Below, in pieces: positions 33,678-42,742 of a DNA stretch of 64,000 nucleotides. The position numbers were made by a program, and so were the translations under genes. Below the pieces are notes generated by a model, which searched no databases, was not told the DNA's origin, and was given only the letters and a program-made list of their open reading frames with translations. Source of the DNA: Lientehia hominis (lineage in GTDB: Bacteria > Bacillota > Clostridia > Lachnospirales > Lachnospiraceae); the NCBI RefSeq assembly GCF_021044755.1, contig NZ_JAJNOR010000001.1, positions 744,001 to 808,000 on the forward strand. The letters run 5' to 3'. Numbering within the stretch: position 1 is the stretch's first letter; each line of letters opens with the position of its first letter.

Positions 33678-34820
33678 CTATTGTTTTTTCCAGCCTGCAT
33701 CGATCTTCCGTATCAGCTCTTCGAAGCTCTTCAGGCCGCCCAGTGCATCATAGGATTCCACACAGGACGCTCCCGTCGCCGCCGCCAGCTGCAGGCATCT
33801 TTCTCTGGAATATCCCTGCGTCACTGCATAAAGGAATGCAGCAATGGTCGTATCTCCCGCGCCCGTGCCTGAAAGCACCTGATCCGGCACGTAGCTTCTC
33901 TCAAAGCACGCTTTATCCGCCCAATCCTCCGGATCGAGTGTGATGCCTCCTCCGATCCCGGCCAGGGCACCTGCTCCTGCAGTCATCAAATATAATCCCT
34001 TATATCCGCATTTCACAAGCACTACTCTTGCTCCCCAGGAAATCAGCTGCTCTGCCAGAGGCTTCACATCCCTTTCCATATCCAGAAGCCCGATCATATC
34101 ACCGTTCTGCGCCTCGGCAAACAGGCGGTTATATTTATCCCTGTCCAGATAGAATATGAGCTCCTCAATACTCGGCTCGAAGAAATCCACATACGGAGAA
34201 AGCCTCCGGATGATCCCGATCCAGTCCGCCCGGCCGCTCTCACATTCCGGGTCTACCGCGCATAAGTCTACGGAAGTGGCCACTCCTGCTTCCTTCGCTT
34301 CCTTCATCATGGCAATGCACTCCGCCCCTTCATTGATATAAAGGTAATGGCTGACCGGCGGATATCCATAATGGAAGACCTCGGCTGTTTCATAAAGCGT
34401 TTTGTCGATATCATCCTTCCGGAAGGTATTACCCGCGCAGGGATCGTGAAGAAAAATCCGGTCGATTCCAGGAGGCGCCAGCGCAATGGAATATGACGTG
34501 GAAATGCTGCCGTCTACAATTAAATCTCCGGCCGCTCCATACTTTTCGTAATAACGGCAGACGATGTCTCCCAGCTCGTCTTTACCTACTTTTCCAATAG
34601 GATGTACCTTTGCCCCCAGGACCTTAAGACCAAGGCCCGTATTCGAAACGGCCCCGCCCGGGTGGATGTCGATGCCCGCCACATGAACGACCTTTCCGGG
34701 AACCAGGATTTCCTCTACGGCTCCGGCTTTTTTCTGGGACTCAAATACCGGAGTCAGATCCAGTGTGAGCGTTCCTGCCACGATGATTCCCTCTCTCTTT
34801 GTCTCTGCGTTGTTTCCCAT
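33678..34820 (-). CDS. PfkB-family carbohydrate kinase
   Basis: 380-aa ribokinase-fold sugar kinase. The N-terminal substrate lobe has HPGGAVSNTGLGLKVLG and the C-terminal signature is GTGAGDTTIAAFLYA, with the catalytic Asp in GAGD. Substrate unknown. Start set at 34820 (GGAG eight bases upstream); a longer frame overlaps the TraX gene. Last gene of the xth-ABCF-GH13-TraX-PfkB operon. A TetR fragment follows its stop in frame. Confidence 0.88.
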   Translation of the reverse strand: MGNNAETKREGIIVAGTLTLDLTPVFESQKKAGAVEEILVPGKVVHVAGIDIHPGGAVSNTGLGLKVLGAKVHPIGKVGKDELGDIVCRYYEKYGAAGDLIVDGSISTSYSIALAPPGIDRIFLHDPCAGNTFRKDDIDKTLYETAEVFHYGYPPVSHYLYINEGAECIAMMKEAKEAGVATSVDLCAVDPECESGRADWIGIIRRLSPYVDFFEPSIEELIFYLDRDKYNRLFAEAQNGDMIGLLDMERDVKPLAEQLISWGARVVLVKCGYKGLYLMTAGAGALAGIGGGITLDPEDWADKACFERSYVPDQVLSGTGAGDTTIAAFLYAVTQGYSRERCLQLAAATGASCVESYDALGGLKSFEELIRKIDAGWKKQ

Positions 34821-34855
34821 AACATACACTCCAATCTCTTTATGTTCGTCTTTTT

Positions 34856-35566
34856 TCAGGAGAGCAGAAAATATTCCGCTGCCCACAATAAAACTAAATG
34901 AACCGGATAAAAGCAATAGAAGAAATATTTCTGCCATATACGCTTCGCCGGGGAATCCGGGACCCTGCCGCCTCTCTCTCCGTTATATACCGCGATCGGC
35001 AGAAATGCCAGCATGGCAAAAGGCTCGATTCCTCCCATTAAGAACAGGACGATGCCGACACTGATGACCATAGGGACTGGACGGGCGCGGAAAAAATAAA
35101 ACAAAAAAATGATCAGCACGCCTTCTGCCCCGTAATCGCTCCGAATCACAAACGCCAGACACAGCATAGAAACAAAAGCCATGATGGCATATATGGGCTG
35201 CACATTAGCCAGGAACCGGTTGTAAAGATACAGCAGCAGCAGGCCAATGAACAGAGTAAAAAATACGTTTTGATAGTCTGCATAAAATATCCGTCCGAAT
35301 AAAAGCAGATCAAAGGGGATTTCCGATATCAGCGCAAACACGCCCAGACGTATTAAATATTTTTTTATATTGCTGGTATGATAAAAGCCCTCTACCAGCA
35401 GGAAGCAGTAAATGGGGAACGCCAGCCTCCCGGCGATCCTCATGCCCCCGCAGACCGCGTCCGGCGCCTTCCCCAGAAGGGCAATCCCCAGATGATCCGT
35501 AAGCATCGTGATCACCGCTATCCATTTCAGCGCCAGCGCGCTGAACCCTATTTTCTTTTCCATCAT
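34856..35566 (-). CDS. TraX-family membrane protein
   Basis: 236-aa polytopic protein. The start MMEKKIGFSALALKWIAVIT, then MLTDHLGIAL and RIAGRLAFPIYCFLLVEGFYHT, matches the TraX family of acyltransferase-like proteins. TraX of plasmid F acetylates pilin, but chromosomal copies in Firmicutes have no known role. Start overlaps the preceding stop (ATGA). In the five-gene operon with a GH13-like protein, ABC-F and xth. Confidence 0.87.
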   Translation of the reverse strand: MMEKKIGFSALALKWIAVITMLTDHLGIALLGKAPDAVCGGMRIAGRLAFPIYCFLLVEGFYHTSNIKKYLIRLGVFALISEIPFDLLLFGRIFYADYQNVFFTLFIGLLLLYLYNRFLANVQPIYAIMAFVSMLCLAFVIRSDYGAEGVLIIFLFYFFRARPVPMVISVGIVLFLMGGIEPFAMLAFLPIAVYNGERGGRVPDSPAKRIWQKYFFYCFYPVHLVLLWAAEYFLLS

Positions 35567-37455
35567 TTTCCGGCTTTCTCCCAATCTCTGCTATGCCTTC
35601 TGCCTGCCTCATCTTCCGGCCGGGAACTCCTTTTCGAGACAAAGACAGCGATGCTCCTCGGTTCCAGCTTAAAGGAATCCTGCTCTTCCAGAACATGCGG
35701 CTCCAGGAAAAAACCGTTTATTTCCTCCTTCGCCGTATGAACCGCCAAATGCCACAGCCCGCCTGTATGAGGAAGGGAAAAGACGTGAGATTCCCAGTGC
35801 ATGTTGAGGATAACGTAGATATCCTCGTCCTCACTTCCTTCCGCATATTTCCCGCTGTATAAAAAGCCCATCTGCCTTCTGTAATTCTCGAACTGCGGAT
35901 ACCAGGGAGCCTCTCCGTGGACAGAAAAGTCCGGACAGCCCGCTCCCAGATAATCCATGCTCCTCAGACCTCCCGTCTTATGGAGCATCGGATGTCTTTT
36001 CCGAAACTGGATCATATATCTCGCAAACTGATATATGTCTTCATTTAAACGCCCTTTTTTCCAGTTCACCCAGCCCACCGCATTGTCCTGACAGTAAGCA
36101 TTGTTATTTCCGTCTTGAGAATTCCCCCATTCATCTCCGGCCAATATAAGAGGCATTCCCTGGGCAAGCATAAGAAGCACCCATCCGTTTCGAAGCTGCC
36201 GCTTCCGCAGCTCCAAAATCCTTCTCTTTTTAGTCGGTCCTTCCACACCGCAGTTCCAGCTGTAGTTATAATCGGTGCCGTCCTTCCCATTCTCACCGTT
36301 GGCTTCGTTGTGCTTCCTGTCGTAGGAAACCATGTCCATCATGGTAAGACCATCGGTATTCGCCAGGAAATTGACCTTTCCCCTGACCCCTCCATTTTCT
36401 TTCATATGAAAGATCAGAGGACGGAGCTGGTCTTCATCTCCCTTGATGAACTTCCGCATATCCTTTAAAAAATCATCCCGGTAATCTGCCAGATACCGTT
36501 TTCCAGCGGGGCAGGCCCCGTCCCATCCGCCCGCAAACAATTTTACTCCTCTCAGTGAGGGATCCTCTGATACTGACCTGGCGTCGAAACGTCCGCCGAT
36601 ATGGATACCGTCCACATGATATTCCTGTACCCAGTGGCGGAGACATTCCAGCAGATACGGTGTCCCCGCGTCCGGCTCGAAATAAAGCTCCACTGAGAGC
36701 TCCAGCCCATTCTCATGGAGGGCTTTCACCAGCCGCTTAAACTGGATATCCACACCCCCGGCTGCATTTTCCGGCAGTCCATACGCCGCTTTCGGAGCGA
36801 AACAGTATGCGGGTCCATATCCCCAGTAATTGAGCTTCCCCTCTGCCTTCCCGGAATCAAAGGGACCGGAACATGACTGTGCGGCGGGAAGCTCCGTGAA
36901 CTCATCCGGCAGCTGCAGCTCCACCATAGTGACGCCCAGCTCCTTCAGATACGGAATCTTCTCCAAAATGCCCTCAAATGTCCCTTTATGCCTGACGCCG
37001 GAAGAAGAATGCTTTGTAAATCCTCTCACATGAAGGCGGTAGAGGATTGTATCCTCAAAAGGATAACCCGGCCTTTTATCCTGTCCCCAGTCAAAGCCTT
37101 CCGTTAAAAACCCATACCTGACAGGGGCGCCGGTCTCCGCCTGCGTCCCCCATCTGCTCCGCCCGGCCACCAGGCGGGCACACATATCCCTTACCGGTTT
37201 TCCGTCCACCGACAGGCTGTATTCATATTCCTCCGGCCGAAAACCGGACATGGCTATATAGCGCACGTCCCCCATCCTGTTTTCCTCCGGAAAAACAAAG
37301 CTCTTCGTTTCTTTTTCTCTCCCCTTTTTATAAAGATGGATCCTGGCGGTCCCCTCCGTTTCAGAAGTAAATGCCACATGGACACGTCCGTTTTCTGTCT
37401 GCGCTCCCAGCGGAAGCGGCCTAACCCATGATGTCTCCACTTGAATTTTATCCAA
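35563..37455 (-). CDS. GH13 debranching-enzyme-like protein with degenerate active site
   Basis: 630 aa resembling GlgX/isoamylase-type glycogen debranching enzymes: an N-terminal CBM48-like domain, an (alpha/beta)8 barrel (EDTILYRLHVRGFTKHS, WGYGPAYCFAPKAAYG, SYDRKHNEANGENGKDG, NNAYCQDNAVGWVNW) and a C-terminal domain. Catalytic residues are lost. The nucleophile motif DGFRFD is DGIHIG (282-287), the acid/base motif GEPWD is AGGWD (308-312), and AHDG is NTDG (366-369), keeping only D368. The DVVYNH region I is also gone. It is probably non-catalytic, perhaps glycan-binding or regulatory. Start is TTG 37455 with AGGAGG. Confidence 0.85.
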   Translation of the reverse strand: MDKIQVETSWVRPLPLGAQTENGRVHVAFTSETEGTARIHLYKKGREKETKSFVFPEENRMGDVRYIAMSGFRPEEYEYSLSVDGKPVRDMCARLVAGRSRWGTQAETGAPVRYGFLTEGFDWGQDKRPGYPFEDTILYRLHVRGFTKHSSSGVRHKGTFEGILEKIPYLKELGVTMVELQLPDEFTELPAAQSCSGPFDSGKAEGKLNYWGYGPAYCFAPKAAYGLPENAAGGVDIQFKRLVKALHENGLELSVELYFEPDAGTPYLLECLRHWVQEYHVDGIHIGGRFDARSVSEDPSLRGVKLFAGGWDGACPAGKRYLADYRDDFLKDMRKFIKGDEDQLRPLIFHMKENGGVRGKVNFLANTDGLTMMDMVSYDRKHNEANGENGKDGTDYNYSWNCGVEGPTKKRRILELRKRQLRNGWVLLMLAQGMPLILAGDEWGNSQDGNNNAYCQDNAVGWVNWKKGRLNEDIYQFARYMIQFRKRHPMLHKTGGLRSMDYLGAGCPDFSVHGEAPWYPQFENYRRQMGFLYSGKYAEGSEDEDIYVILNMHWESHVFSLPHTGGLWHLAVHTAKEEINGFFLEPHVLEEQDSFKLEPRSIAVFVSKRSSRPEDEAGRRHSRDWEKAGK

Positions 37456-37471
37456 GGCTATCCTCCTTTTA

Positions 37472-39325
37472 TTATGAAACCGTTTCCCCGGCCTCGATTC
37501 TGGCGGCCAAGTCTTCCAGGTACATCCAGCGCTCCATTTTTTCCTCCAGCCTGCTCTCCAGCTCCTGTTTTTCTTCCATCAGACGGCTGAGCCTGCCATA
37601 ATTCGCGGCCGCTTCCTCTATGGCCGCCTCTTTTTCTAAAATCCCTGTCTCCAGAGCCTCTATCTCCCCTTCTATCGTTTCAAAATCCCTTTGCTCCTGA
37701 AATGTAAATTTAAGTTTCCTAGGCTTCATCCGAGAATCCTGCTTCCATGCCTGCGCGGCGGGTTCCACATTCTCCCGCTGCCCTCCAGGCCTTCCGTTCT
37801 GCCCCCGGTCATTCTCAAAAGCCTCCTGCTCTGCGCGTTTTCGTTCTGCCGCCGTCTGATAGTCCGTATAACCGCCTTCATATTGGACAAGCGTCCCATT
37901 ACCTTCAAAGGCAAAAATCCTTCTTGTCACCCGGTCCAGAAAATAACGGTCGTGGGACACAGAGATGACAATCCCCGGAAAGGTATCCAGATAATCCTCC
38001 AGGACCATCAATGTCCGGATATCCAGATCGTTGGTCGGCTCATCCAGGATCAGTACATTGGGGGCTTCCATCAGTACCCGCAGAAGATAAAGCCGGCGCC
38101 GTTCTCCGCCGGAAAGACGTTCTATGACAGTATACTGAATATCCGGCGGAAATAAGAAACGCTCCAGCATCTGGGAAGCGCTTATGCTGCCGTCGGCCGT
38201 CGGTACGTATTCCGCCACATTCCGGATATAATCGATCACCCTCAAACTCAAATCCATATATTCATTTTCCTGGGAAAAATAGCCCAGCTTTACCGTCTGG
38301 CCGACGACAAGCTCTCCTTCATCCGGCGGCTCTGCTCCCATTATGATCTTCATAAGCGTAGATTTGCCGCAGCCGTTCCGGCCAATGACGCCGATTCTGT
38401 CATCCTTTAAAAAGATATAAGTGAAATCCTTTATCAGGATATTCTTTCCGTAGGACTTGGATATCCCATGAAGCTCCACGGTGGTCTTGCCAAGGCGGCT
38501 CTTCACCGAGTTTATCTCCACTCCGGCATCGGACTCCGGCGCTTTGGCATCCCGCAGCTCCTCAAACCGCTGGATATGGGCTTTCTGCTTGGTAGATCTG
38601 GCCCGTGCCCCCCGCATCATCCACGCGAGCTCTGTCTTAAGAAGGCTCTGTCTTTTTCGTTCCGCCGCCAATGCCATGGCCTCTCTCTCCGCTTTTCGCT
38701 GAAGAAATCCGGAATAATTGGCCTGATAGCTGTAAAGACACCTTTTGTCAAGCTCTACGATCCGGCTGCAGATACTGTCCAGAAAATATCGGTCATGGGT
38801 GACCATAATAACGGCTCCTCTGAACCGTTTTAAATAGTCTTCCAGCCATCCGGCCATTTCGCTGTCCAGATGGTTGGTCGGCTCATCCAGAATCAGAATA
38901 TCCGAAGATGACAGCAGCGTATTCGCCAAAGCCACTCTCTTTCTCTGGCCGCCGGACAGCTCTTCCACCGGCTGCGTAAAATCCGGTATGTCCAGTGTAT
39001 TCAGCATGGCTTTGGCCTGGCTCTCGATATCCCATTTATTCTGCTCTGTCACATTCCCCGAGAGCACGCAGGCAAGGACATGACTTTCTTCTTTAAATAC
39101 CGGCGTCTGAGGGAGATAACGTACCTGCAGCCCATTCCCCATAGATACCGTGCCCCCGTCCGGTTCTTCCAAACCGGCTGCAATACGCAGAAGAGTGCTC
39201 TTCCCCGTGCCGTTGATGCCGATGACCCCTACCTTCTCCCCGCTTCCCAGCGAAAAGGATACGTGGTCAAATAATTGTCTGTCCGTATAGGACTTCGTCA
39301 GATTCTCAATGGTGAGCAGGTTCAT
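37472..39325 (-). CDS. ABC-F ATPase, Uup-like
   Basis: 617 aa with two ABC domains, no membrane region and a C-terminal coiled coil (about 520-617, rich in Glu/Arg). Domain 1 has GINGTGKST, LSGGQRKR and ILDEPTNHLD. Domain 2 has GRNGCGKST, LSGGERRR and ILDEPTNDLD. ABC-F proteins act on the ribosome or related machinery. ATG 39325 overlaps the xth stop (ATGA), which fixes the start. A resistance role is possible but not indicated; the Uup-like layout suggests housekeeping. Confidence 0.9.
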   Translation of the reverse strand: MNLLTIENLTKSYTDRQLFDHVSFSLGSGEKVGVIGINGTGKSTLLRIAAGLEEPDGGTVSMGNGLQVRYLPQTPVFKEESHVLACVLSGNVTEQNKWDIESQAKAMLNTLDIPDFTQPVEELSGGQRKRVALANTLLSSSDILILDEPTNHLDSEMAGWLEDYLKRFRGAVIMVTHDRYFLDSICSRIVELDKRCLYSYQANYSGFLQRKAEREAMALAAERKRQSLLKTELAWMMRGARARSTKQKAHIQRFEELRDAKAPESDAGVEINSVKSRLGKTTVELHGISKSYGKNILIKDFTYIFLKDDRIGVIGRNGCGKSTLMKIIMGAEPPDEGELVVGQTVKLGYFSQENEYMDLSLRVIDYIRNVAEYVPTADGSISASQMLERFLFPPDIQYTVIERLSGGERRRLYLLRVLMEAPNVLILDEPTNDLDIRTLMVLEDYLDTFPGIVISVSHDRYFLDRVTRRIFAFEGNGTLVQYEGGYTDYQTAAERKRAEQEAFENDRGQNGRPGGQRENVEPAAQAWKQDSRMKPRKLKFTFQEQRDFETIEGEIEALETGILEKEAAIEEAAANYGRLSRLMEEKQELESRLEEKMERWMYLEDLAARIEAGETVS

Positions 39326-40080
39326 AGCGCGATCACCAGCTCCACCGGGCAGTGGTCGGAACCCAGCACATCCGTGTGGATGTCCGCGCTCACCAGCTTG
39401 TCCGCAAGGCTCTCTGAAACGCAGAAATAATCGATACGCCAGCCGGCATTCTTTGCTCTGGCGCTGAAGCGGTAGGACCACCAGGAATATATCTCCGTCT
39501 TATCCGGATAAAAGTACCGGAACGTATCCACAAAACCGGACTCCAAAAGCCCGCTGAATTTATTCCTCTCCTCATCGGTGAAACCCGCGTTCTTTCTGTT
39601 TGTCTTGGGATTCTTAAGATCGATCTCCTTATGCGCCACGTTCAGATCTCCGCAGAACACTACAGGCTTTTTCTCCTCCAGCTTTTTTAAATAACTGAGG
39701 AAAGCGTCCTCCCATTCCATCCGGTATGGAAGCCGGGCGAGCTCATTCTGTGAGTTAGGGGTATAACAGGTCATCAGGTAATATTCCGGATACTCCAGGG
39801 TTATCACCCTGCCTTCTTTGTCGTGCTCCGGCACTCCAATGCCGAATGCCGCAGAAAGAGGCTCCTCCTTCGTGAATACAGCTGTTCCCGAATACCCTTT
39901 TTTCTCCGCATAATTCCAATACTGGTGGTATCCTTCTGCCGGCAGATCGATCTGCCCTTCCTGCAGCTTCGTCTCCTGTATACAAAACACATCTGCGTCC
40001 GTCTCTTTAAAATACTCTAAAAATCCTTTTGTCACACAAGCCCGCAGCCCGTTGACATTCCAAGAAATCATTTTCTTCAT
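39322..40080 (-). CDS. xth: Exodeoxyribonuclease III
   Basis: AP endonuclease/3'-5' exonuclease for base excision repair, 252 aa. The active-site segments are SWNVNGLRA, IQETKLQ, GDLNVAH, WWSYRF and the terminal GSDHCPVEL. First gene of the five-gene minus-strand operon. Confidence 0.95.
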   Translation of the reverse strand: MKKMISWNVNGLRACVTKGFLEYFKETDADVFCIQETKLQEGQIDLPAEGYHQYWNYAEKKGYSGTAVFTKEEPLSAAFGIGVPEHDKEGRVITLEYPEYYLMTCYTPNSQNELARLPYRMEWEDAFLSYLKKLEEKKPVVFCGDLNVAHKEIDLKNPKTNRKNAGFTDEERNKFSGLLESGFVDTFRYFYPDKTEIYSWWSYRFSARAKNAGWRIDYFCVSESLADKLVSADIHTDVLGSDHCPVELVIAL

Positions 40081-40185
40081 AATTTTCTCCTAATAATTTC
40101 CGGCTCCAGTCTGTAAATCATCAGCAGCGTAAAGCTAGTTTTCATTATAAACCATCCCGCATATGCAGGCAACCGAAACTTTTAC

Positions 40186-40213
40186 TTGCAAAATGCGGAT
40201 TTTCCTGTAAAAT
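40186..40213 (+). promoter_or_regulatory. Promoter of YkpA-type ABC-F gene
   Basis: TTGCAA (40186-40191), 16 bp, TAAAAT (40208-40213), about 78 bp before the ABC-F start. Moderate match. Confidence 0.4.
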
Positions 40214-40290
40214 ATAGGATTGACAGCTTATAATCAGGAAACGGAAAACCCATAAAAACAGACCTGTTAAAGATAGAAAGGAAAGTTTAG

Positions 40291-41931
40291 ATGATCAGTG
40301 CAAACAATATCACACTCCGCATCGGAAAAAAAGCTCTTTTTGAAGATGTGAATATCAAATTTACAGAAGGCAACTGCTATGGCCTCATCGGAGCCAACGG
40401 TGCAGGGAAATCCACCTTCCTCAAGATCCTGTCCGGACAGCTGGATTCTTCCAAGGGAGAAGTCATCATCACCCCCGGGCAGCGTCTCTCATTCCTTCAG
40501 CAGGACCACTTCAAATATGACGACTGTGTGGTCCTTGACACGGTGATGATGGGAAATCCCCGTCTAGTGGAAATCATGAAGGAAAAAGAAGCCATCTACG
40601 CCAAACCGGACTTTTCCGATGAAGACGGCATCAGGGCCGCTGACCTGGAGGCGGAATTCGCCAATATGAACGGATGGGAAGCGGAGTCCGACGCCGCTAC
40701 ACTGCTCAACGGCCTTGGCATCGGCCCGGAGCTCCATTACTCCCTCATGAAGGATTTAAACGGCAACGATAAGGTAAAGGTGCTGCTGGCGCAGGCCCTG
40801 TTCGGAAATCCGGATATCCTGCTCTTAGATGAGCCTACCAACCATCTGGATCTGGACGCTATCGCCTGGCTGGAAGAGTTTTTGATCAACTTTGAAAACA
40901 CAGTCATCGTAGTATCCCATGACCGTTATTTTCTGAATAAGGTCTGTACCCACATCGCGGACATCGACTATGCCAAGATTCAGCTCTATGCCGGAAACTA
41001 TGATTTCTGGTATGAATCCAGCCAGCTGATGGTCAAGCAGATGAAGGAAGCCAACAAGAAAAAGGAAGAAAAGATCAAAGAACTGCAGGAATTCATCCAG
41101 CGTTTTTCGGCGAATGCCTCCAAATCCAAGCAGGCCACCTCCAGGAAACGCGCCCTGGAAAAAATTCAGCTGGACGAGATCAAACCCTCCAGCCGTAAAT
41201 ATCCTTATATTGATTTCCGCCCGGAGAGAGAAATCGGGAACGAGATCCTGACCGTGGAGAACCTCTCCAAATCCATCGAAGGCGTAAAGGTGCTCGATAA
41301 CATCTCCTTCATACTCGGCCGGAATGACAAAGTGGCCTTCGTCGGCTCCGATGAGCTGGCAAAAACCACTTTATTCCAGATTCTCGCAGGAGAAATGGAG
41401 CCTGACGAGGGCTCCTACAAATGGGGTGTGACCACTTCTCAGGCTTATTTTGCCAAGGACAATACCTCGGAGTTCGACAACGATCTGACCATCGTGGACT
41501 GGCTGACCCAGTTCTCACCGGTGAAGGACGTGACCTATGTCCGCGGCTTCCTGGGCCGTATGCTGTTCGCAGGAGACGACGGCGTTAAAAAGGTGAAGGT
41601 CCTGTCCGGAGGTGAAAAGGTCCGCTGCCAGCTGTCCAAGATGATGATCCAGGCTACAAACGTGCTGATACTGGATGAGCCCACCAACCATCTGGATATG
41701 GAGGCCATTACGGCTCTTAATAACGCCCTGATCAAATATTCCGGCGTCATCCTGTTCTCCTGCCACGACCATCAGTTCGTACAAACCACAGCTAACCGCA
41801 TCATGGAGCTTACGCCCGGCGGCCTGATCGATAAGATCACCACCTATGACGAATACCTGGAGAGTGATGAAATGGCCCGGAAACGGCAGAAGAGCTACAG
41901 CCTGTCCGAATCCGATGCAGAGGACAACTAA
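40291..41931 (+). CDS. ABC-F ATPase, YkpA/YbiT-like
   Basis: 546 aa with two ABC domains. Domain 1 has a normal Walker A GANGAGKST (34-42) and LLLDEPTNHLD, but its signature is LNGNDKVKVLLAQA (156-169) instead of LSGGQ. Domain 2 has a signature LSGGEKVR and ILDEPTNHLD, but an altered Walker A, GSDELAKTT (352-360). I recall such asymmetric motifs as common in the YkpA/YbiT branch, so this is probably not damage. Predicted ribosome-associated translation factor. Opposite strand to its neighbours, with its own promoter. Confidence 0.88.
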   Translation: MISANNITLRIGKKALFEDVNIKFTEGNCYGLIGANGAGKSTFLKILSGQLDSSKGEVIITPGQRLSFLQQDHFKYDDCVVLDTVMMGNPRLVEIMKEKEAIYAKPDFSDEDGIRAADLEAEFANMNGWEAESDAATLLNGLGIGPELHYSLMKDLNGNDKVKVLLAQALFGNPDILLLDEPTNHLDLDAIAWLEEFLINFENTVIVVSHDRYFLNKVCTHIADIDYAKIQLYAGNYDFWYESSQLMVKQMKEANKKKEEKIKELQEFIQRFSANASKSKQATSRKRALEKIQLDEIKPSSRKYPYIDFRPEREIGNEILTVENLSKSIEGVKVLDNISFILGRNDKVAFVGSDELAKTTLFQILAGEMEPDEGSYKWGVTTSQAYFAKDNTSEFDNDLTIVDWLTQFSPVKDVTYVRGFLGRMLFAGDDGVKKVKVLSGGEKVRCQLSKMMIQATNVLILDEPTNHLDMEAITALNNALIKYSGVILFSCHDHQFVQTTANRIMELTPGGLIDKITTYDEYLESDEMARKRQKSYSLSESDAEDN

Positions 41932-41949
41932 AAAACAACAAAACCAGTT

Positions 41950-42088
41950 CCTTACAACTGCGCCCATTCCCTTCTCTGAAGGGGTGGGCGATATTCATTT
42001 CTATATATTTTTCTATAATTTCATCAAACGCTGACTGTGACATCTCATCAATATTTTTAAGAGCCCTTCTGTGCTTCCTTCCGCTAAA
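41950..42088 (-). pseudogene. Fic-domain remnant
   Basis: A minus-strand frame from about 42088 encodes FSGRKHRRALKNIDEMSQ, then SAFDEIIEKYIEMNIA, then HPFREGNGR. The last is the Fic AMP-transferase core motif HPFx[D/E]GNGR with its typical preceding helix. Similarity stops directly after the motif and a stop lies just upstream. The ABC-F gene end follows on the other strand. It is a fragment left from a lost fic gene, without start or full domain. Confidence 0.6.
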
Positions 42089-42095
42089 TTAAAAA

Positions 42096-42117
42096 GGCGT
42101 AAGATCACTCTCACGCC
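42096..42117 (-). terminator. Terminator of CarD-like gene
   Basis: GGCGTAAGA (42096-42104) / TCTCACGCC (42109-42117); on the minus strand the stem is followed by TTTTT. Confidence 0.8.
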
Positions 42118-42125
42118 CAGTAATT

Positions 42126-42626
42126 TTATCCTTCTGCCAAAGCCCCGTTCAATCTGTCTCCGGCCTGTTCTATTGAAATCTGGAAAATCTCAGCGGTTTC
42201 TGCACAGAGACTGGCCTCTACCTTTTTCAGATTCTGCTCATCGGAAATGCCCAGCTTCTTCACGTGGGCAAGACGCCTCCGCTTCTCTTCCTTTATCCCC
42301 TTCCACATCTGCAGCCATTTTTCAAATTCGCAGGAATGCAGTACCTCTGCATACTCCTTCTGCCGTTGTCTCTCGTCCTCGTTATACAAGGATTTAAGCT
42401 TCGGTATCTCCGCCAAAAGCTTCTCGGCGTTCGGCCCGCTCATAATCTTCCGGACAATCCTCTTTTTCGGATTTTCCGTTTTTACATAAAGCGTCGTCCC
42501 CTTACAGCACAGGGGCTGCAGATAGTAATATTCCGCACCTCCGTCCAAAAAGTCCGGAAATCCTATCCTCATGACGGAACAAACCTCGCTGCATCCATAT
42601 ACTACTACATCACTCACACGATACAA
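42126..42626 (-). CDS. CarD-family transcriptional regulator
   Basis: About 166 aa. The N-terminal RNA-polymerase-interacting domain is YRVSDVVVYGCSEVCSVMRI ... EYYYLQP (residues 2-50). The helical C-terminal part has LHSCEFEKWLQMWKGI and KEEKRRRLAHVKKLGISDEQ. CarD proteins bind RNA polymerase beta and act at promoters. Start assigned to TTG 42626 because AGGGTGA lies just upstream and homologues begin at this point; the ATG at 42680 has no ribosome site. Confidence 0.78.
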   Translation of the reverse strand: MYRVSDVVVYGCSEVCSVMRIGFPDFLDGGAEYYYLQPLCCKGTTLYVKTENPKKRIVRKIMSGPNAEKLLAEIPKLKSLYNEDERQRQKEYAEVLHSCEFEKWLQMWKGIKEEKRRRLAHVKKLGISDEQNLKKVEASLCAETAEIFQISIEQAGDRLNGALAEG

Positions 42627-42742
42627 TTTTTCACCCTGCTTTCCAGTCCTGTGGAGCCATTTAAAAATCCTCAGATTCATAAAACAGCAGTTGCTTATTT
42701 TATTATATCACAAAAAAGCCGAAAACTAAAGGCATTTTTCTT

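Noticed and set aside
40291..41931. Degenerate Walker A and signature motifs of the ABC-F as evidence of gene decay
   Set aside because: The same asymmetric changes are familiar in the YkpA/YbiT branch, and the frame is intact.
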